This document shows, one piece after another, positions 1 through 25,342 of a DNA stretch of 64,000 nucleotides. Position 1 is the first letter of the stretch. Every line of letters begins with the position of its first letter. Made by a program: the position numbers and the translations under genes. This DNA comes from Euglena gracilis. Its lineage: Eukaryota; Euglenida; Euglenophyceae; Euglenales. Below the pieces are notes generated by a model that was not told the DNA's origin, did not search any database, and saw only the letters and a list, made by a program, of their open reading frames with translations. The stretch spans positions 14,310,166 to 14,374,165 of the forward strand of contig CP154956.1 of NCBI GenBank assembly GCA_039621445.1, written 5' to 3'.

Positions 1-1213
1 CAATGCATGTCGTACCCCCACCCAAACGCCCATTCCTTGACTCTCAGGGGTTTGCGTCCCTCAGGTCGAGGAAGCGCGACTATCGGTGCAGACATTCCTG
101 ACATGGGTTCCTATGTCCGGCGATTCACAAGAGAAAATGGGCGCTGCCGAGCTGACCACGGTGTGTGGCACGCACATAGACGACATGTATCTCTGTGTGT
201 AATGGTTGTGTGAGTGAGCAAGCGAGTGGGTGGGTGGGTAGGTGGGGTGGTGTGGTAGTGTGAGAGTGTGAAAGTGTGCTGACCAATGGATTTGAACGAA
301 AAACTAGAAGAGGAAGGGGCAACCCCCCGAGCCTGGTAGTGGCTACCCACCAGTCCCTGCCCTTGTGTGAGATCGGCAGCGTGTGTTTGCGGCGACTGCT
401 GGTGAAAGAGAGAAAGACAGTTGCCAATGAAGCGTGTGTTTGGTGGGGAAGCGGGATGAGCCGGGTTGCCAACTTCGGCGATTCTTCCGCATTGCTGAAA
501 TGTGATTCTTCCGCATTTTCCTTGCGGGTTTATCATTGGATGTGGTGGGATGGGTTCTTTTCTTGTCAAGAGAGTTACTGGAGTCAATGAGTTACTGGAG
601 CAGTTACTGTCGTCCTCAAAAGGTGGTCCTGTGTAAAAGAACGTTCCTTTAAGACTGCTCTGTAATAATAATAAAAAACCCCAGGCTCTACAGAGCTTTC
701 AGATTCCGACTTCAAAAAACAGGACGTAGTGGTTCTCTTGACTGAGATTGAGTGGTTGGACGGTTCTCCTGACATTTGACTGGGGGCTCCAATGTATGCC
801 ATAGGTGCTCAAATCAAAGGAGCAGGGGATTTGCTGTGTTGTGTTCAAGTTCCTGTGCCAATCTGAATAGACATTGCAATAGGGGGATAATAATTGATTA
901 GAATGCATGGCAGTAATTAATTGAAAGACCTCCCAATGGGGGCAAACACCCATGGACAAGCCCCAAAAATTGTCTATTTTAGGATATTTTAGGCCATTTA
1001 AAGCCATTTTAGCCAATAGGGGGGGGTCAAAAGAGCATAAATTTGGGTCGCTTCCGTATTAAAGCTGCTTCGAACGGTGGGGGGATCTTCGACAATTAAA
1101 TTATAAGACATGCACGCCAAAAAAGGATGCAAAAATGGACGGACATCAATCAAAACCAGCGGCAACCCCGACTGAGCACCACCAGCGAACAGCCCGACAA
1201 GTCTGTTATAGGG
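1..1213. other. No gene recognised
   Basis: AT/GC-mixed sequence with no supported exon; open frames overlap on both strands without coding character. It would be downstream of copy A. Confidence 0.5.
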
Positions 1214-1310
1214 CGAGGGGGACCAACAGCTGCAACCGGAAGACGGCGATGCCGCCGCCAATGAGGAATATGACCGTCGGCACACCCCGGCCACGGCACT
1301 GTCCGCTGTG
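1214..1310 (-). CDS. Candidate exon, GVPTVIFLIGGGIAVF
   Basis: Minus-strand segment between a CCCCACAG acceptor and a CCG/GTTGCA donor reading GQCRGRGVPTVIFLIGGGIA-VFR, a hydrophobic helix. It lies 1.1 kb downstream of copy A's stop, so it would belong to another gene or to an alternative 3' end. Confidence 0.25.
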
Positions 1311-1455
1311 GGGGGGTCAAGCTGGTTTCTGTGTCCTCCCCAGACTGAATTTGCCCAACCCACGGGGGGGGGGGGTGGGCAAGCACCTTCAGACCAACTG
1401 TCTGGAGGTGCATGCCCAAGAGCGTTGTTGCCGTGCTGCGGTCGGGATTTGCCGG

Positions 1456-1725
1456 GATGTGTTGGATGTGTTGGATGTGTTGGATGTGTTGGACGTACTG
1501 GATGTGTTGGATGTGTTGGATGTGTCGGGATGTGTTGGGATGCGTTGGATTTATCAGGATGTGTCGGGATGTGTCGGGATGTGTTGGATTTGTCAGGATG
1601 TGTTGGGATGTGTTGGGATGTGTTGGGATGTGTCGGGATGTGTTGGAGCGCGTTGTTGGTATGCGTTGGGATGCATTGGGATGCGTTGGGACTTTCCAGG
1701 ATTGTCAGGATTTGTTGGAACGCCA
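1456..1725. repeat. 9-10-bp minisatellite (GATGTGTTG / GGATGTGTTG)
   Basis: About 27 units, starting as 9-bp and changing to 10-bp units with a TTATCAGG/TTGTCAGG variant. All reading frames stay open, which explains the long cysteine/valine-rich frames. Confidence 0.9.
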
Positions 1726-2330
1726 TCTCTCCAAGAGTGAAATTATGCTGTCAGGATGTGTTGGGACGTGTCGCTGGAGGGCTTGGTAGGGAAACCGATG
1801 ATAAAAACGTGATAATGGCAGAAAGAATTGTGAAGTGGGGGAGGAACTCGCTGCATTTGCCACCCCCCCCCACCTCCAGGATCCCCCCACCTCCTGGGAA
1901 GAACCAGTGCGTCGTCGCAATGAAGAGAATCGTGGTTTCTGTGCCCTCCACAAATGCAGAATCCGAGGAGGAAACAAGAGAAAGAAACCAACACCAACGG
2001 CATAAATAGCGAATTTCATAGAAACATCGGCCACTTCAAGCACAGTCAAAAAAGAAGCCGCCAAAATGAAGTCCTACAGCAAACAAAATGCAGAAGTGAA
2101 TTGAAGCAAAGGAAAATGAAAATACACAGGAGGATGCGGTTAAAAAAAATTCACCTCCCCGCCACGGGTATGAAATATTTTATTCATCTGGGAGGCAAAG
2201 CAGCGGGGAAGCAAGCTTTGGGCAGCGAGAAAAAGTGAAAAACATCACAGCACTACCCGGCGATTTTGGTTTTTTATTTGCCCACACTGATTCTTCAATA
2301 TTTTAGGCGAGTGGGCACACAAACACACGT

Positions 2331-2362
2331 GTGCGTTTGTGTGTGTTTGTGTGTGCGTTTGT

Positions 2363-2394
<32 letters not shown>

Positions 2395-2405
2395 CTGTGC
2401 GCGCG
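2331..2405. repeat. GT-rich microsatellite
   Basis: Interrupted (GT)n with GTTTGT units, just downstream of copy A's stop codon. Confidence 0.85.
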
Positions 2406-2411
2406 CACAGG

Positions 2412-14935
<12,524 letters not shown>

Positions 14936-16255
14936 TTCCCCGCGGCTGTCATGTGCTGGCCCCTCAGCCGTGCGCTCACGCTCACCCCCCTGCCCAAGGG
15001 TGGGGGGGGGGCAGCCCAGTCTCCCCCCGGCCGCACTGGCCAGGCAGGAACCAACCAACACCCCCTTGATGGGGAAAATCCAGAGCACCACATGGCAGAT
15101 GGCGTTTGGGTGCGTTGCTGGCTTTCCGACCCCATGCAACAGCTTGCGGTGTGCTTTGAAGTTGGTTGTGAAACGAGTGGATGTTCAAGCACAGCATTTG
15201 ATATGAAATATAAAAGGTGGAAACGGACCATTGGAGAACTCTGGATGGTACCGGAGCAAACCCAGCCAGGTGTTTGCAGCCGCTGGTGGACCCCCGCTGT
15301 CCATACAACTGAAACTGATCACCCACGTCCCAGTTTCCATCGTTCGATGATGTTGATATTCACGTGCCAGTGTTTGACGTCGGTTTTGGGAAAATTTTGT
15401 TTTAGGGAAAATTTGAAAACAAGTTTGGCCGGTGTTGATTTGACTCTGTTCGATATGACCAACAATCCAAAAAAAAAGGCAAAATATGCAAAATTTGCCA
15501 ACCATTCACCGCTAGTGGGTGCACCAAAGTTTTTCGCAACTGAGATAGTGGGCCGCAGAGGGCTATCTCATAGGACAAGGGTGTTTGTGGGTCGACCCAC
15601 AACCATAAATGTTGAAGGGCATCCTTTGCCTTTTCCAATTTTCCCCCACCCACACCAACTTTGGGTGCAAACCATCCAGAGACTCTTGTCTCCTCTGTTT
15701 CTTTGCATTTTAAAAGGCCTCTTCCTATATTTGGGTCATGTGTGCGGTGAAAAAAATTGGGGCAAAAAAATCGAGCATTGTCTTTTGCCTGCTATTTTGG
15801 GATTCTCCGGGCAGAGCCAATTTTCTCTTTCCACGCTGAGGCCCCGTTTTCAGGGGAATGGCATGTCCTTGCAAAAGGGAAATGGGGGTGCGACAATGAC
15901 CCATTTTTGGCCAACCTCTGGAAAGAAATGGTAACCCCATGTGGGTTACGAGGGGTTTAACAAACCACAAAACACCTCAAAATATACATAGCAAAAGCAA
16001 AAAAAAAATGCGAAAAATAGACTTTTGATAAATAAACGGAAATATGCGCTAAATCGGACCTCAAAACAAGTTGCAAAATTGATTCTTGATTATAGAAAGA
16101 ATGAAAATTATGCATTATGCAACATGCATGTTCTTCCCCTGGTGTGTGGGGGGTGGGGGTTCTCTCAAGGACCCCCCAGAGGGTCTTTGGGGGTCCCTTG
16201 GGGGTGGGGGGCAAGAATATCGTTTTGCTTTTTTTCCCCGACCGGGGGGGGGGGC
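14936..16255. other. No gene recognised
   Basis: A 408-codon plus-strand open frame (14708-15934) overlaps the antisense of TM1 and has no coding composition; I see no exon. Confidence 0.5.
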
Positions 16256-16385
16256 ACCGCGAGGGCAGTGGCGTGGCCCGGCAGGACGTCCACGCACTTG
16301 TCCTCTGCGGCCCGGCACGCCGGTGGGGACTGGGCGGAAGGGGGCGCCGTCATTGATATTGACGGTGATCGGGGCAGCCCTGGGG
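16256..16385 (-). CDS. Candidate GC-rich exon upstream of copy A
   Basis: Between an acceptor CACCCCAG and a GTGCCC donor, the minus strand reads SISMTAPPSAQSPPACRAAE then DKCVDVLPGHATALA. It is on the same strand and 1.3 kb upstream of copy A TM1, so it could be its N-terminal exon. No similarity to the copy B candidate at 43.4 kb. Confidence 0.3.
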
Positions 16386-16429
16386 TGGGGGGTTGGGTGA
16401 TGGCGTAAAGTGAAGCCCCAACAGCGCCC

Positions 16430-16690
16430 AAACAGTGCCCCAACAGAGCCCCCCCCCCAACAGTACCCCCATAGTACCCCAACAGTACCCCCATAGTACC
16501 CCAACAGTACCCCCATAGTACCCCAACAGTACCCCTATAGTACCCCAACAGTACCCCCATAGTACCCCAACAGTACCCCTATAGTACCCCAACAGTACCC
16601 CCATAGTACCCCAACAGTACCCCAACAGTACCCCAACAGTACCCCTATAGTACCCCAACAGTACCCCACAGTGCCCCCCAGCACACATAC
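16430..16690. repeat. 22-bp minisatellite
   Basis: About 10 units of CCCCAACAGTACCCCCATAGTA with a C/T variant alternating regularly between units, then a shorter 11-bp CCCCAACAGTA stretch. Confidence 0.93.
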
Positions 16691-17199
16691 CCCCACACTG
16701 AAGTGTGGTGCTCCACTTCATGTCATATGTGCCGAATGGCGGACATACGGTGCCCCCTCCCCTTCCTTCCCCAGTGGGGGTTTGCACTTCCGCGGCCAGT
16801 TGGTGTGACACCCGAAACCAGCGAGGCGCTGCCCCCCCCCCCCCCCAGCGGGCTGCCAGCTTGGGGTTCGCTGGAGAAAAGGCCCCCTGAGCGGAGCAGG
16901 AAAACCGCATTTGGCAGTCACAAACAGTCGCTGGTCGTTTTGCCACTTTTTTTTCAACCATGCCCTCCCTTCTCTTCTTCCGATTCCTCAAAAACCCCTG
17001 TTTATAGCAACTCCCCTCATCTGTGGGTTTTTAAAAAACCAAACTTTTGCCCCGGGTGTTCTTTTTCAAATGGGGTCCCCCCACCCACCCATGGGCAACC
17101 CTATCCACATTGGGGGGGGGGCAAAAGCAGCATAATTCCGATGTGCAGCAAATTTTGACATTGGAACTTTTCATTTTCTCCAGCTCTGAAAAGCAATTT

Positions 17200-17480
17200 A
17201 TTTTGGAATAACCTACAAATTACAATTCACAAAACCCAAACACCCCAAATAAGATGGGGAGTCGGAAGACCCTCCTCCACCAGGGGGGAGAGTGGGTGGG
17301 TCAAGGGCTGGACCCTGGGCGGGAGGCCCAGGCATGGGTTTCGGCGCGAAGCGCTGAAAATTTTTTGGGAAATGCCCTCAGACGGCCCGATTTTTGGGGG
17401 GTCCCCCCGGGGGGGCGACAGGTGGGTGAGTGGGGGGGCCCACTTTTTAAGACCCCTCCTGGGGGTCTTAAAAAGTGGCC
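17200..17480. repeat. Hairpin-family remnant
   Basis: GGCGCGAAGCGC at 17343-17354 followed by G/C runs and a terminal hairpin CTTTTTAAGACCCC...GGGGTCTTAAAAAG (17440-17475). Confidence 0.65.
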
Positions 17481-18460
17481 TGGGCCGAGCCCTCCTCTCC
17501 CAACCGACGCGAAATCCTGTCAGGATGCCAAAAATAAAAAGATCCTACAGGGATTGCACTTGTAAAAAAAAAACTGGACCTGAATTAAAATTGGACCTCG
17601 TGGTCTCGGCCAAAGTTCTGAAGAAAACATTTTTGGATGCCTTTGCAGGAATCCTAGGGAAAAAATCCCCAGAGCTTCTGAAAAAAAAAAGATGAAAATT
17701 TGGAGATGCATGGGTGAATTGGGGTTTTAAATCATCTTTCCAAAGTTGAGCGGTGGACCAGAGATTAAATGGTCTGCAGTGGGAAACACACCGCAAAATG
17801 CGATACTCTGACAAACATTTATTTTTGAATGGCTGACTGCATGCACCTCCAGTCCACCAGTGGAGGTAGGCGGACCCACCCACTCTGACACCCTGGGGGG
17901 TCCAATGCTTAGAAAAGAACCTGTGTTGCTCTGGTGCCAAATCAAAAGATCCTTGAAAGTGCCCAGGCAAAAAGAGTTGGATGCCTTTGCACTTTGCAGA
18001 GAGTGGCAAAAGGGAGGTTGTTGTTAGGGGGTAATACAATTATTCAGGGGTTCATTTTAAATCACATAAAACGGCCAATTTGTATAAAAAAGGAACCTTG
18101 GTGCAACATTTTACGAATGACATTGCTGAGCAGACGTCAAAAATTAAAAAGAAAAACTGCATTTTTCAAAGCCAATTCAGGAACCACCAGTTACCAAGTT
18201 GGGTGAAATTTTTTGAAGAAATGGTAAACGTTTCAGAATTGCGAAAAATAATTTTGGTCTCGGGGGAGACCATGAAAAATTTTCTTGACCTTGACCCGAA
18301 TCCGACCAATTCCCAACCCAAATTCTTTCCCAAATGATGCAAAAACCATTTCTTCAAACAGAGACATAATGCAAAATGAAAAATCTATACATAATACATG
18401 CATGCATCAGGTAGTGTCCTTTGGTGCTTGGTCCCTGGGCAGCAATGAACGGCTTCTTCA
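17481..18460. other. No gene recognised
   Basis: AT-rich spacer without exon-like GC-rich blocks. Confidence 0.5.
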
Positions 18461-18461
18461 T

Positions 18462-18625
18462 ATACATACATACGTACATACATACATGCATGCATGCATG
18501 CATGCATACATACATACATACATACATACATACATACATACATACATACATACATACATACATACATACATACATCATACGTACATACATCCTTGCATGC
18601 ATGCATGCATGCATCCATGCATTCA

Positions 18626-18658
<33 letters not shown>

Positions 18659-18660
18659 GT
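18462..18660. repeat. (ATAC)n/(ATGC)n/(CA)n microsatellite
   Basis: Compound tetranucleotide array with CATG blocks on both sides, then (CA)n. Confidence 0.97.
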
Positions 18661-19204
18661 ATATATCTGTGTTTGTGGTCCAAAGGGATTGTTATTGCAT
18701 GCCCCAAACCCAGCAGCTGGGCTTGAACCGTTTTCAGAATTCCACTGGCAAAAAAATGCCGTGCAAGCGCCATGTTCTTAAAGACCTCACGACTTCCTCT
18801 CCTATTCCGTCACCTCGAAAATCTGCGTTAACAGGCACACACGCCAACACCGTTTCGCTAAGGGCAGCCGGAAGTCAGGCCGAAACACCGCGCGTGCCGC
18901 AATGACCGGCCACAGACAGGCCTGTTTGGGCCCATGGAGAACTAAAGGGGGGAAAATAGCACAACGACGGCGTGGTAGGTGTAGAGGCCGGACCGGGGGC
19001 AGGGCTACCCACAGGAAGCCCCAACCAGGAATCCACGCAGGGCTTTGCTCATTTTCAATTGATGTTTGGGGGTGGGGAACGTATGAGGTTTATTGGGGCA
19101 CTTTCCACTGTCCAAAGCCAGGCAGTTTCTGACCAAAAGCGTTCATTAAACAAAAAAAAACTGCACGTCCCGGCACATTCAGCAAAAGCACCCCAAAAAC
19201 TAGT

Positions 19205-19470
19205 TTTCGAAAAATTCGGCGCTTCGCGCCAGACAAATGGGGGAAATATGCTGAATTGTGTGAAAACTGTCCCAAAATGGCAGATTCACCTTCAAAGATG
19301 TCCCATTTTTCAAAAATCCAGCGCTTCACGCCGGCAGGGGGGTCTTATTTATGGGGGGGTCCATTTCATGGATTCTTGCTCGGACCCGCCAGGGGGGGGG
19401 GTCTTATTTTTTGGGGGTCCATTTTATGGGGGGGGGTATTTTGGGGGGGGTTTACAACATTTGGCTCCGG
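19205..19470. repeat. Hairpin-family remnant, two cores
   Basis: GGCGCTTCGCGCC at 19218-19230 and GCGCTTCACGCC at 19321-19332, followed by GGGGGTCTTATTTT... G-rich blocks. Confidence 0.6.
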
Positions 19471-20230
19471 AAACGGAGAGCAAAAATGATATACCTTGCA
19501 ACCTTGGACCGTCTTGGACCGCCTAACCACCCAAAACAAGGAAAAAACCCGCCTTCTTCGGCCTGTTCATTTCTGACTCATTCGGGCCCTGGACCAACCA
19601 TTGGTTGGCCCTTTGTCCTGTGTAAAAACAAAAACGTCCCTCAAGACTCATCCTGAAATTCTCCCTGGTGGGAGCTAAAAGGGCCAGGTGACAAAACTCG
19701 AGCTGGAACAATTGGATGGCAGGGTTGTTTGCCTGAGCTCAGTGCCAACGGTGCAGCTGGGAGCCTCAAGCTATTTGACTGTCGACTTGTTATATCCGGA
19801 TGTGCGCATCTGTTCTTGTAATGTGCGTGTGTGTGTATGTATGCATAGATGTTAAACAAAAACGTTTTTGCGCTGGGAGCAGCGTCGCACGGATAACCTC
19901 TTGGGGGGAAACCAACCAAGATTGTCCCCTCCCCCAAATGGAGCTTTCCAACAAGATCCAACAGCACAACGGCTCACCCCAGGTGGGGCAAAACGTCGAC
20001 AACTCCCTGGACACAGAGCCGGGGACTCCACCCCCAAGAGGAGGCTAGCCCCTTTCCCTCTGGGCCTCTTCCTCCTTGCCCTGCGTCTACCCCGGTACTC
20101 GGGGCCAAGCACGCCTGCAGCTGGTGCTGGGGCGGACGCCCTGACTGGCTGGCTGTCGCGTATTGTGGTGCTTTGGGTTTTTTGGAGAATCAGGTGCGAG
20201 TGATCATGCAGTGATCTGGCAAAAAAACAA
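19471..20230. other. No gene recognised
   Basis: A GC-rich block at 19960-20150 is open on the minus strand (SQPVRASAPAPAAGVLGPEY) but lacks clear splice borders. Confidence 0.4.
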
Positions 20231-20233
20231 CGT

Positions 20234-20453
20234 ATGTATGCAAACAAAGTATGTATGTATGTTTGTATGTATGTATGTATGTATGTATGTATGTATGTAT
20301 GTATGTATGTACGTACGTACGTATGTATGTATGTAGGTATGTATGTATGCATGTATGTATGTATGTATGTATGTATGTATGTATGTATGTATGTATGTAT
20401 GTATGTATGTACGTACGTACGTACGTACGTACGTACGTACGTACGTATGTATG

Positions 20454-20485
<32 letters not shown>

Positions 20486-20490
20486 AAGGT
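20234..20490. repeat. (GTAT)n/(GTAC)n microsatellite
   Basis: Quarter-kilobase tetranucleotide array with two GTAC blocks; the diverged tail runs to about 20590. Confidence 0.97.
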
Positions 20491-20599
20491 ATGTACGTAA
20501 ACAAAGTACACATGTGTGTGTGAAAAACAAAATGTGTATGTAAACAAAGTGCATGTAAGCAAAATATGTATGTAGGTGTGTATGTAAACAAACTATGCC

Positions 20600-22115
20600 A
20601 ACACATCTTCAAAAAGAAAAGAAAACGACTCTTTCTCTGACCCAGTTACAAACAAAAGATTTCAAATGTATCCCTTCCGAGGCGGCTTGCACATCGCCGG
20701 CCCATAATGGCACATTAATTTGGCCTCCACTCGCCACGCTGTCTTGGTCAAGCCCACACCACTGCTCAGCACCGCAATTGCGTCAGTCACGGCTGGCAGA
20801 TCTTTCGGGCCGGTGGGGAGTCATCTTTCTCAAAAAAAAATGAAACGTACAAAACAATGCCAACCCACTGACAGGTTGGCAGGAAAACCACCCAAGTAGC
20901 CTGGTGGGGTGCCAGGGTATTGGAACCAACTTCTGGCCCTGCCCCCCTGCCAGGTTATTTGGGCCACTTCTCAGCGTCGTTAACTCTGCCCAAAAAAGGG
21001 GGGGGTTACAAGTTGCTGGAACCATCTTTTTTGCCCCTCCCCCCGGCGGGTAGTGCCAGCCGCCAGCTCGTTGGGTTCTCTGGCACCTCACATTCTCCGT
21101 TTCCAACGCCTTTCAACAATACGTGTGAAGCCAAAAGATGCATGAGATGGCAATTGGAGACAAAATGCCAAAAAGAACACTCGGTGGGTGCTTCTGCTCA
21201 CTCTTGAAGAAATATGGATTTAACATTCACAGATTGCCTGTGCGACCAAAACAATACTAATTTCTGAGACTTCAGGTACCTTTGCTTGAATGTAGATGGT
21301 GTCAAATTGGTAAAAACCCGTAGGCAAGGTTGGGCACGCCTGCGAAAAAACTGCCTTGCATTTAAAATTGCATTAATTTATTATCATTATTATTTAATAA
21401 TTAATTAATTAATTAATAATTAATTAATGAAAATCATTAGTTGACTAATTATTGTTAATTCAAAATTGCATTAAAAATGCATTGCCTTTAAGAAAAGAAT
21501 GCACCGTCTGCCCGGTAGAGGAAACGAACGCACACAGCCCAGTTTGAGGATCAGCGTGCGCCTGGGCCAGGCTTTCCCCCAGGCAGTGGCGCAGTCAGGA
21601 CCCAGCCAAAATGCTGTCGATGACCACGTTGGAAGAGGCGCGGGGGAGAGTGGGGAAGAGGGGGACAAGCTGCGCACCCCCGGAGTGGGGGCAAAGGGGG
21701 GGATGGGGAGACAGTACGCGGGAGAGCAGTGGGGTTCGGCGAGCCTTTCGGTCTGCGGATGTGGGATTTGAGATGCAGTGCGGGGTGATATTGCGATGTG
21801 ATGCGGTGGGGCGGTGTGTCGTCTATTGTGTTTCGGTGTGTGCTGTGTGCGTCAGGCCTTTTTTCAAACCTGGGGGAGGGGGGTGGAAAGGGGGTGCATT
21901 GTGCTGTGGACACCCCCTCCCCAGTGACAGGGGGTAGGATTTGGGTCCCAGCTCGGCCCAGGCGAACTTCCTTTAAAATGCTCATTTTCGGGCCCCCGGC
22001 CACGCCATTGCTTATCAACACCCAGGGGGTTGAAGGGGTCACTTTTCCACTGTCACTTTTCACTTGTCAAAAACCATCACCCACTTCCGGTCACTCTGGC
22101 CAAAAAAAAAAGCCA
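20600..22115. other. No gene recognised; AT-palindromic tract
   Basis: Contains a TTAATTAATTAATAA-rich stretch (21370-21440) and a GC-rich block (21560-21700) without clear borders. Confidence 0.45.
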
Positions 22116-22121
22116 AACGTG

Positions 22122-24540
22122 CTTAGGCGGCCGAATTCGCACTTAAGGGTTTTTCCTTTAAAATTTGCGCATTTGCGCAAATGCGCAAATTTTACGAAAT
22201 CCCTGGGACCTTGTACCCTGACACAGGGAGAACAGATTATGAGCTGTGGCACTCCTCTATTGAAGGGGATTAACTCCCAGTAGTTTGGTGTAAATGCTGC
22301 TGACCAAGTTATGTGAATAGGGCTGAGGGTGAGATTGGTGCTGTTGTACATCAAACAGGAGAGAGGCACACACCCTGTTACGACACTTGGAAATGGTGCT
22401 GACGTGCTGGCTGAACTGACTGTGATACTACCGCCACCGGCAAGAACACACGGAGCCTCAGTAGATCACACACCACAGACTACGTCAGCCAGCCGTCACG
22501 CAACTGATGTGTGTTTGTGGGCGCATTTGCGCGGATAAAAACAATTGTGCTTGTGGGCAAATAAAACATAAACCGATGATGATAAAATGACGTGTTGGTG
22601 GCGCAAATGCGCGCACAAACAAATTTGGTGGTGCTCGCATTTGCGCAAATGCGCGCACCAACATGTTTATGTTTATTTGCGCAAATGCGCCCACCAACAT
22701 GTAGTTTTACTTTCCATATTAAAAGACACCAATGAGGACCATGACCCAACAAAGTTTAAAAACGTGATGGGCGTGTTGGTGCGCGCATTTGCCCAAATAA
22801 ACACAATTATTTTTGTGCGCGCATTTGCGCAAATGCGCGCACAAAAAAAAACATTTTGTACACCGCTTCAAAATGATGTGTTTGTAGGAGCCTTAGAGCA
22901 CACAAACAAAGTTGTGTTTATTTGCGCAAATGCGCGCACCAACACACATCAGTTGTGCGATGCCATCTCCTCCTCCGTGACAGCTGACGAACGCAACTCG
23001 TCACGTCAACCATTGATTTGCACCACGATTACATGGTGATGAAATTTGTGGTGAGAGGTGGTGTGGAGTGTTCATTGGAACACGGCATGTGACTGGCCAA
23101 AAATTGCCTGCCTTATATTTGCACTGCTGTTACCTGGCCCGAACGGCCTGTTGTTTTGGCGTCATCCGTTTAGAAGTTATACCTCATGCATTGATGACGT
23201 GCAAACGACCTGTGACTGTTCGACACCTTTTCTGCAACAGTACTGCGTTACAAGAAGACAAAATTTGCACCTGAAATGCCCGGGTCGTGTCCGGCCATAG
23301 TCCGTTTTATGGTTTTGTTTGCCATTTTCCCCTTGAAAAACGTAAAAAAAACACCGGTTTTTGTGCATAATTTGGGGGGAGTGGGTTCCACCGCTTTGAT
23401 GCACCCAATGCAGTGGTAAAGGTTCAACACTTCCTTTCATCCAAAATAACGGGCTCTCTCCGGCTGCCGGTTGCTATGCACTGGCACCACGTCGTCCACC
23501 CAGTCTTACACCCTGGTTGCGGGGTATAACGTGGCCGCTGTGGTGGGTGTCGTTGCACCGGGGAAGTGGATGCCGGCCTGCTGGGTGCTGAAGCATCTGC
23601 AGCCGATGTGGCTGCAACAGCGGAGCCGAGGCCGCAGGTCAGCGGCAGGGCCTTTGGGACCCAAAAATTGGTGCCGGTGGACGTGTACCGTTACTGGGTG
23701 GCTGTGCACCCACCTTCAAGAGATCCTATGTCTCCATCTTTTGTGGGACCTGTCAATGGTCAAAAAACAGCACAATAACACCATATGCCAGAGGAAACGG
23801 TGTGGCCATTTGGGTTGGCCAAATGAAATCGCTTTTTGCTGTTGGTGCGCGCATTTGCGCCCATAAACACAATTTTGCCCTTCCAGTGTTGGGCTTCTTC
23901 CGCTGGGTTCTTTGCCACACAACTGGTTGTGCGGATCCCGGGTATAAGCCGGGTGGAACACACCCATCCCCCTCAGTCCCTGTGGACCCTATTTCTTCCC
24001 CCCTGCGCATCCCTTGCCCAACACCCCGCACTCACCTTCCTTCCCTTACGTCCCTCCTTCTGGCTTGGTCACACCGCACCCACACCCCCCGGCACTTCCT
24101 CCCCGCGCTTTAACAAACAGCCCCAAAACAACACACCAAGGCGCCACAAACAAAGCAGTCCGGCAAACACCCAGGACGCACACCGCCGGCAGCTCGGACA
24201 CACCCGGGGACACAGCCGAAAGAAGCAACAAGGGCAGTAAAGGTCCCGTTCCCCAGGTGCTTTTTTGCATTTTTTTCAGTGTGGGCCGGCAAGGTCCCGG
24301 GGGTTTCAGCGTACAAAGTACATTTCCACACACCCCAAAAGCACCATTTTTTTTGCCAAAGTCCCGGGGGTCATACAGCCAAAAACAGAATTTTGCTCGT
24401 TTTTTGCACTCCCTTGTCAACGTGTTTTCAAACCCCCCTGACCTTCACAGCCGAAACAAAGCAGAATCAAATAATTCGTAAATTTGCGCAAGTGCGCAAA
24501 TAAAAAGAAAAAAGCTTAAGTGCGAATTAGGCCGCCTAAG
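22122..24540. mobile_element. 2.4-kb element with ~70-bp terminal inverted repeats
   Basis: The left end CTTAGGCGGCCGAATTCGCA (from 22122) is the inverted copy of the right end (to 24540), which in reverse complement reads CTTAGGCGGCCTAATTCGCA. The match continues inward through CTTAAG, a T-rich stretch, TTTGCGCA...TGCGCAAATTT and TTACGAA, about 70 bases with few differences. The interior holds at least six TTTGCGCAAATGCGC palindromes, often flanked by GTTGGTG/CACCAAC. I see no transposase and no obvious target-site duplication, so it is probably non-autonomous. Confidence 0.82.
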
Positions 24541-24964
24541 GCATGCCCCTAATAGCAAAAGGTTTTCAAAAAGGCGCCAAATATTCAAAAAAGAAATCTG
24601 GCGCCTTCGCGTGGAAAACATTCAGCTTTGTGTGATTTCTTTCATTTGTGTTCTCTTTTTCGAGGGTCATCTGCCTTTGCTTGTTGAATATTCATTCACA
24701 CCCACACACACGTGCACACACATATATTGGCAATTGGGGGCATATTGGTATATATCCTATTTTTGTCTTTGTCTTTCACATTGCAACCCCCAATGGCCCC
24801 ACATCAGGGCATGTGCAGAACAAAAGGCCGCCGGGTTGGAGAGGGATTTGTAACATTCAGGCTGAGCATCTTATAAGCCTCTCAGCTTCCCAGCTGGTTG
24901 AAATGTGAGAGCATCCAGGAGCCGATTCCGCTCTCGCACAATTTGAACGTTTTTGGATGCTGGG

Positions 24965-25170
24965 GCAACTGCAGACACACACCCCACACATCACGCACAC
25001 ATCACATACAGTCATGGACTTCACACACATCACGCACACATCGCATACAATCATGGGCATCACATACAGTCATGGACTTCACACACATCAAGCACACATC
25101 ACATACCGTCATGTACTTCACGCACATCACGCACATCACGCACATCACGCACATCACACATATAACACAC
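24965..25170. repeat. CACATCACG/CACACATCA minisatellite
   Basis: Irregular array of 9-20-bp units containing CACACATCACGCACA, with CAGTCATGGACTT variants. Confidence 0.88.
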
Positions 25171-25342
25171 ACAGGGATTCTCTTTTAGAAAGGGGAGGGC
25201 CTGCCAGGGCCTGACTGCTTTAAAACATCGAAGATCCTGTGCACACTTTTGTCATGCCTCACATGGGAATTCAACCAACTAAGGTAGAGGAATGCAATTT
25301 TTTTGTTCATCTCTTTTCCGTTAATTTTTCTCCAATTCTTTT

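Noticed and set aside
22600-22960. Regularly recurring palindromes resembling a CRISPR array
   Set aside because: Spacing is irregular, the host is eukaryotic, and the repeats lie within a terminal-inverted-repeat element.
23470-23790. Possible transposase gene inside the 22.1-24.5 kb element
   Set aside because: Open frames are short, broken by stops and lack any DDE/D signature I could see.
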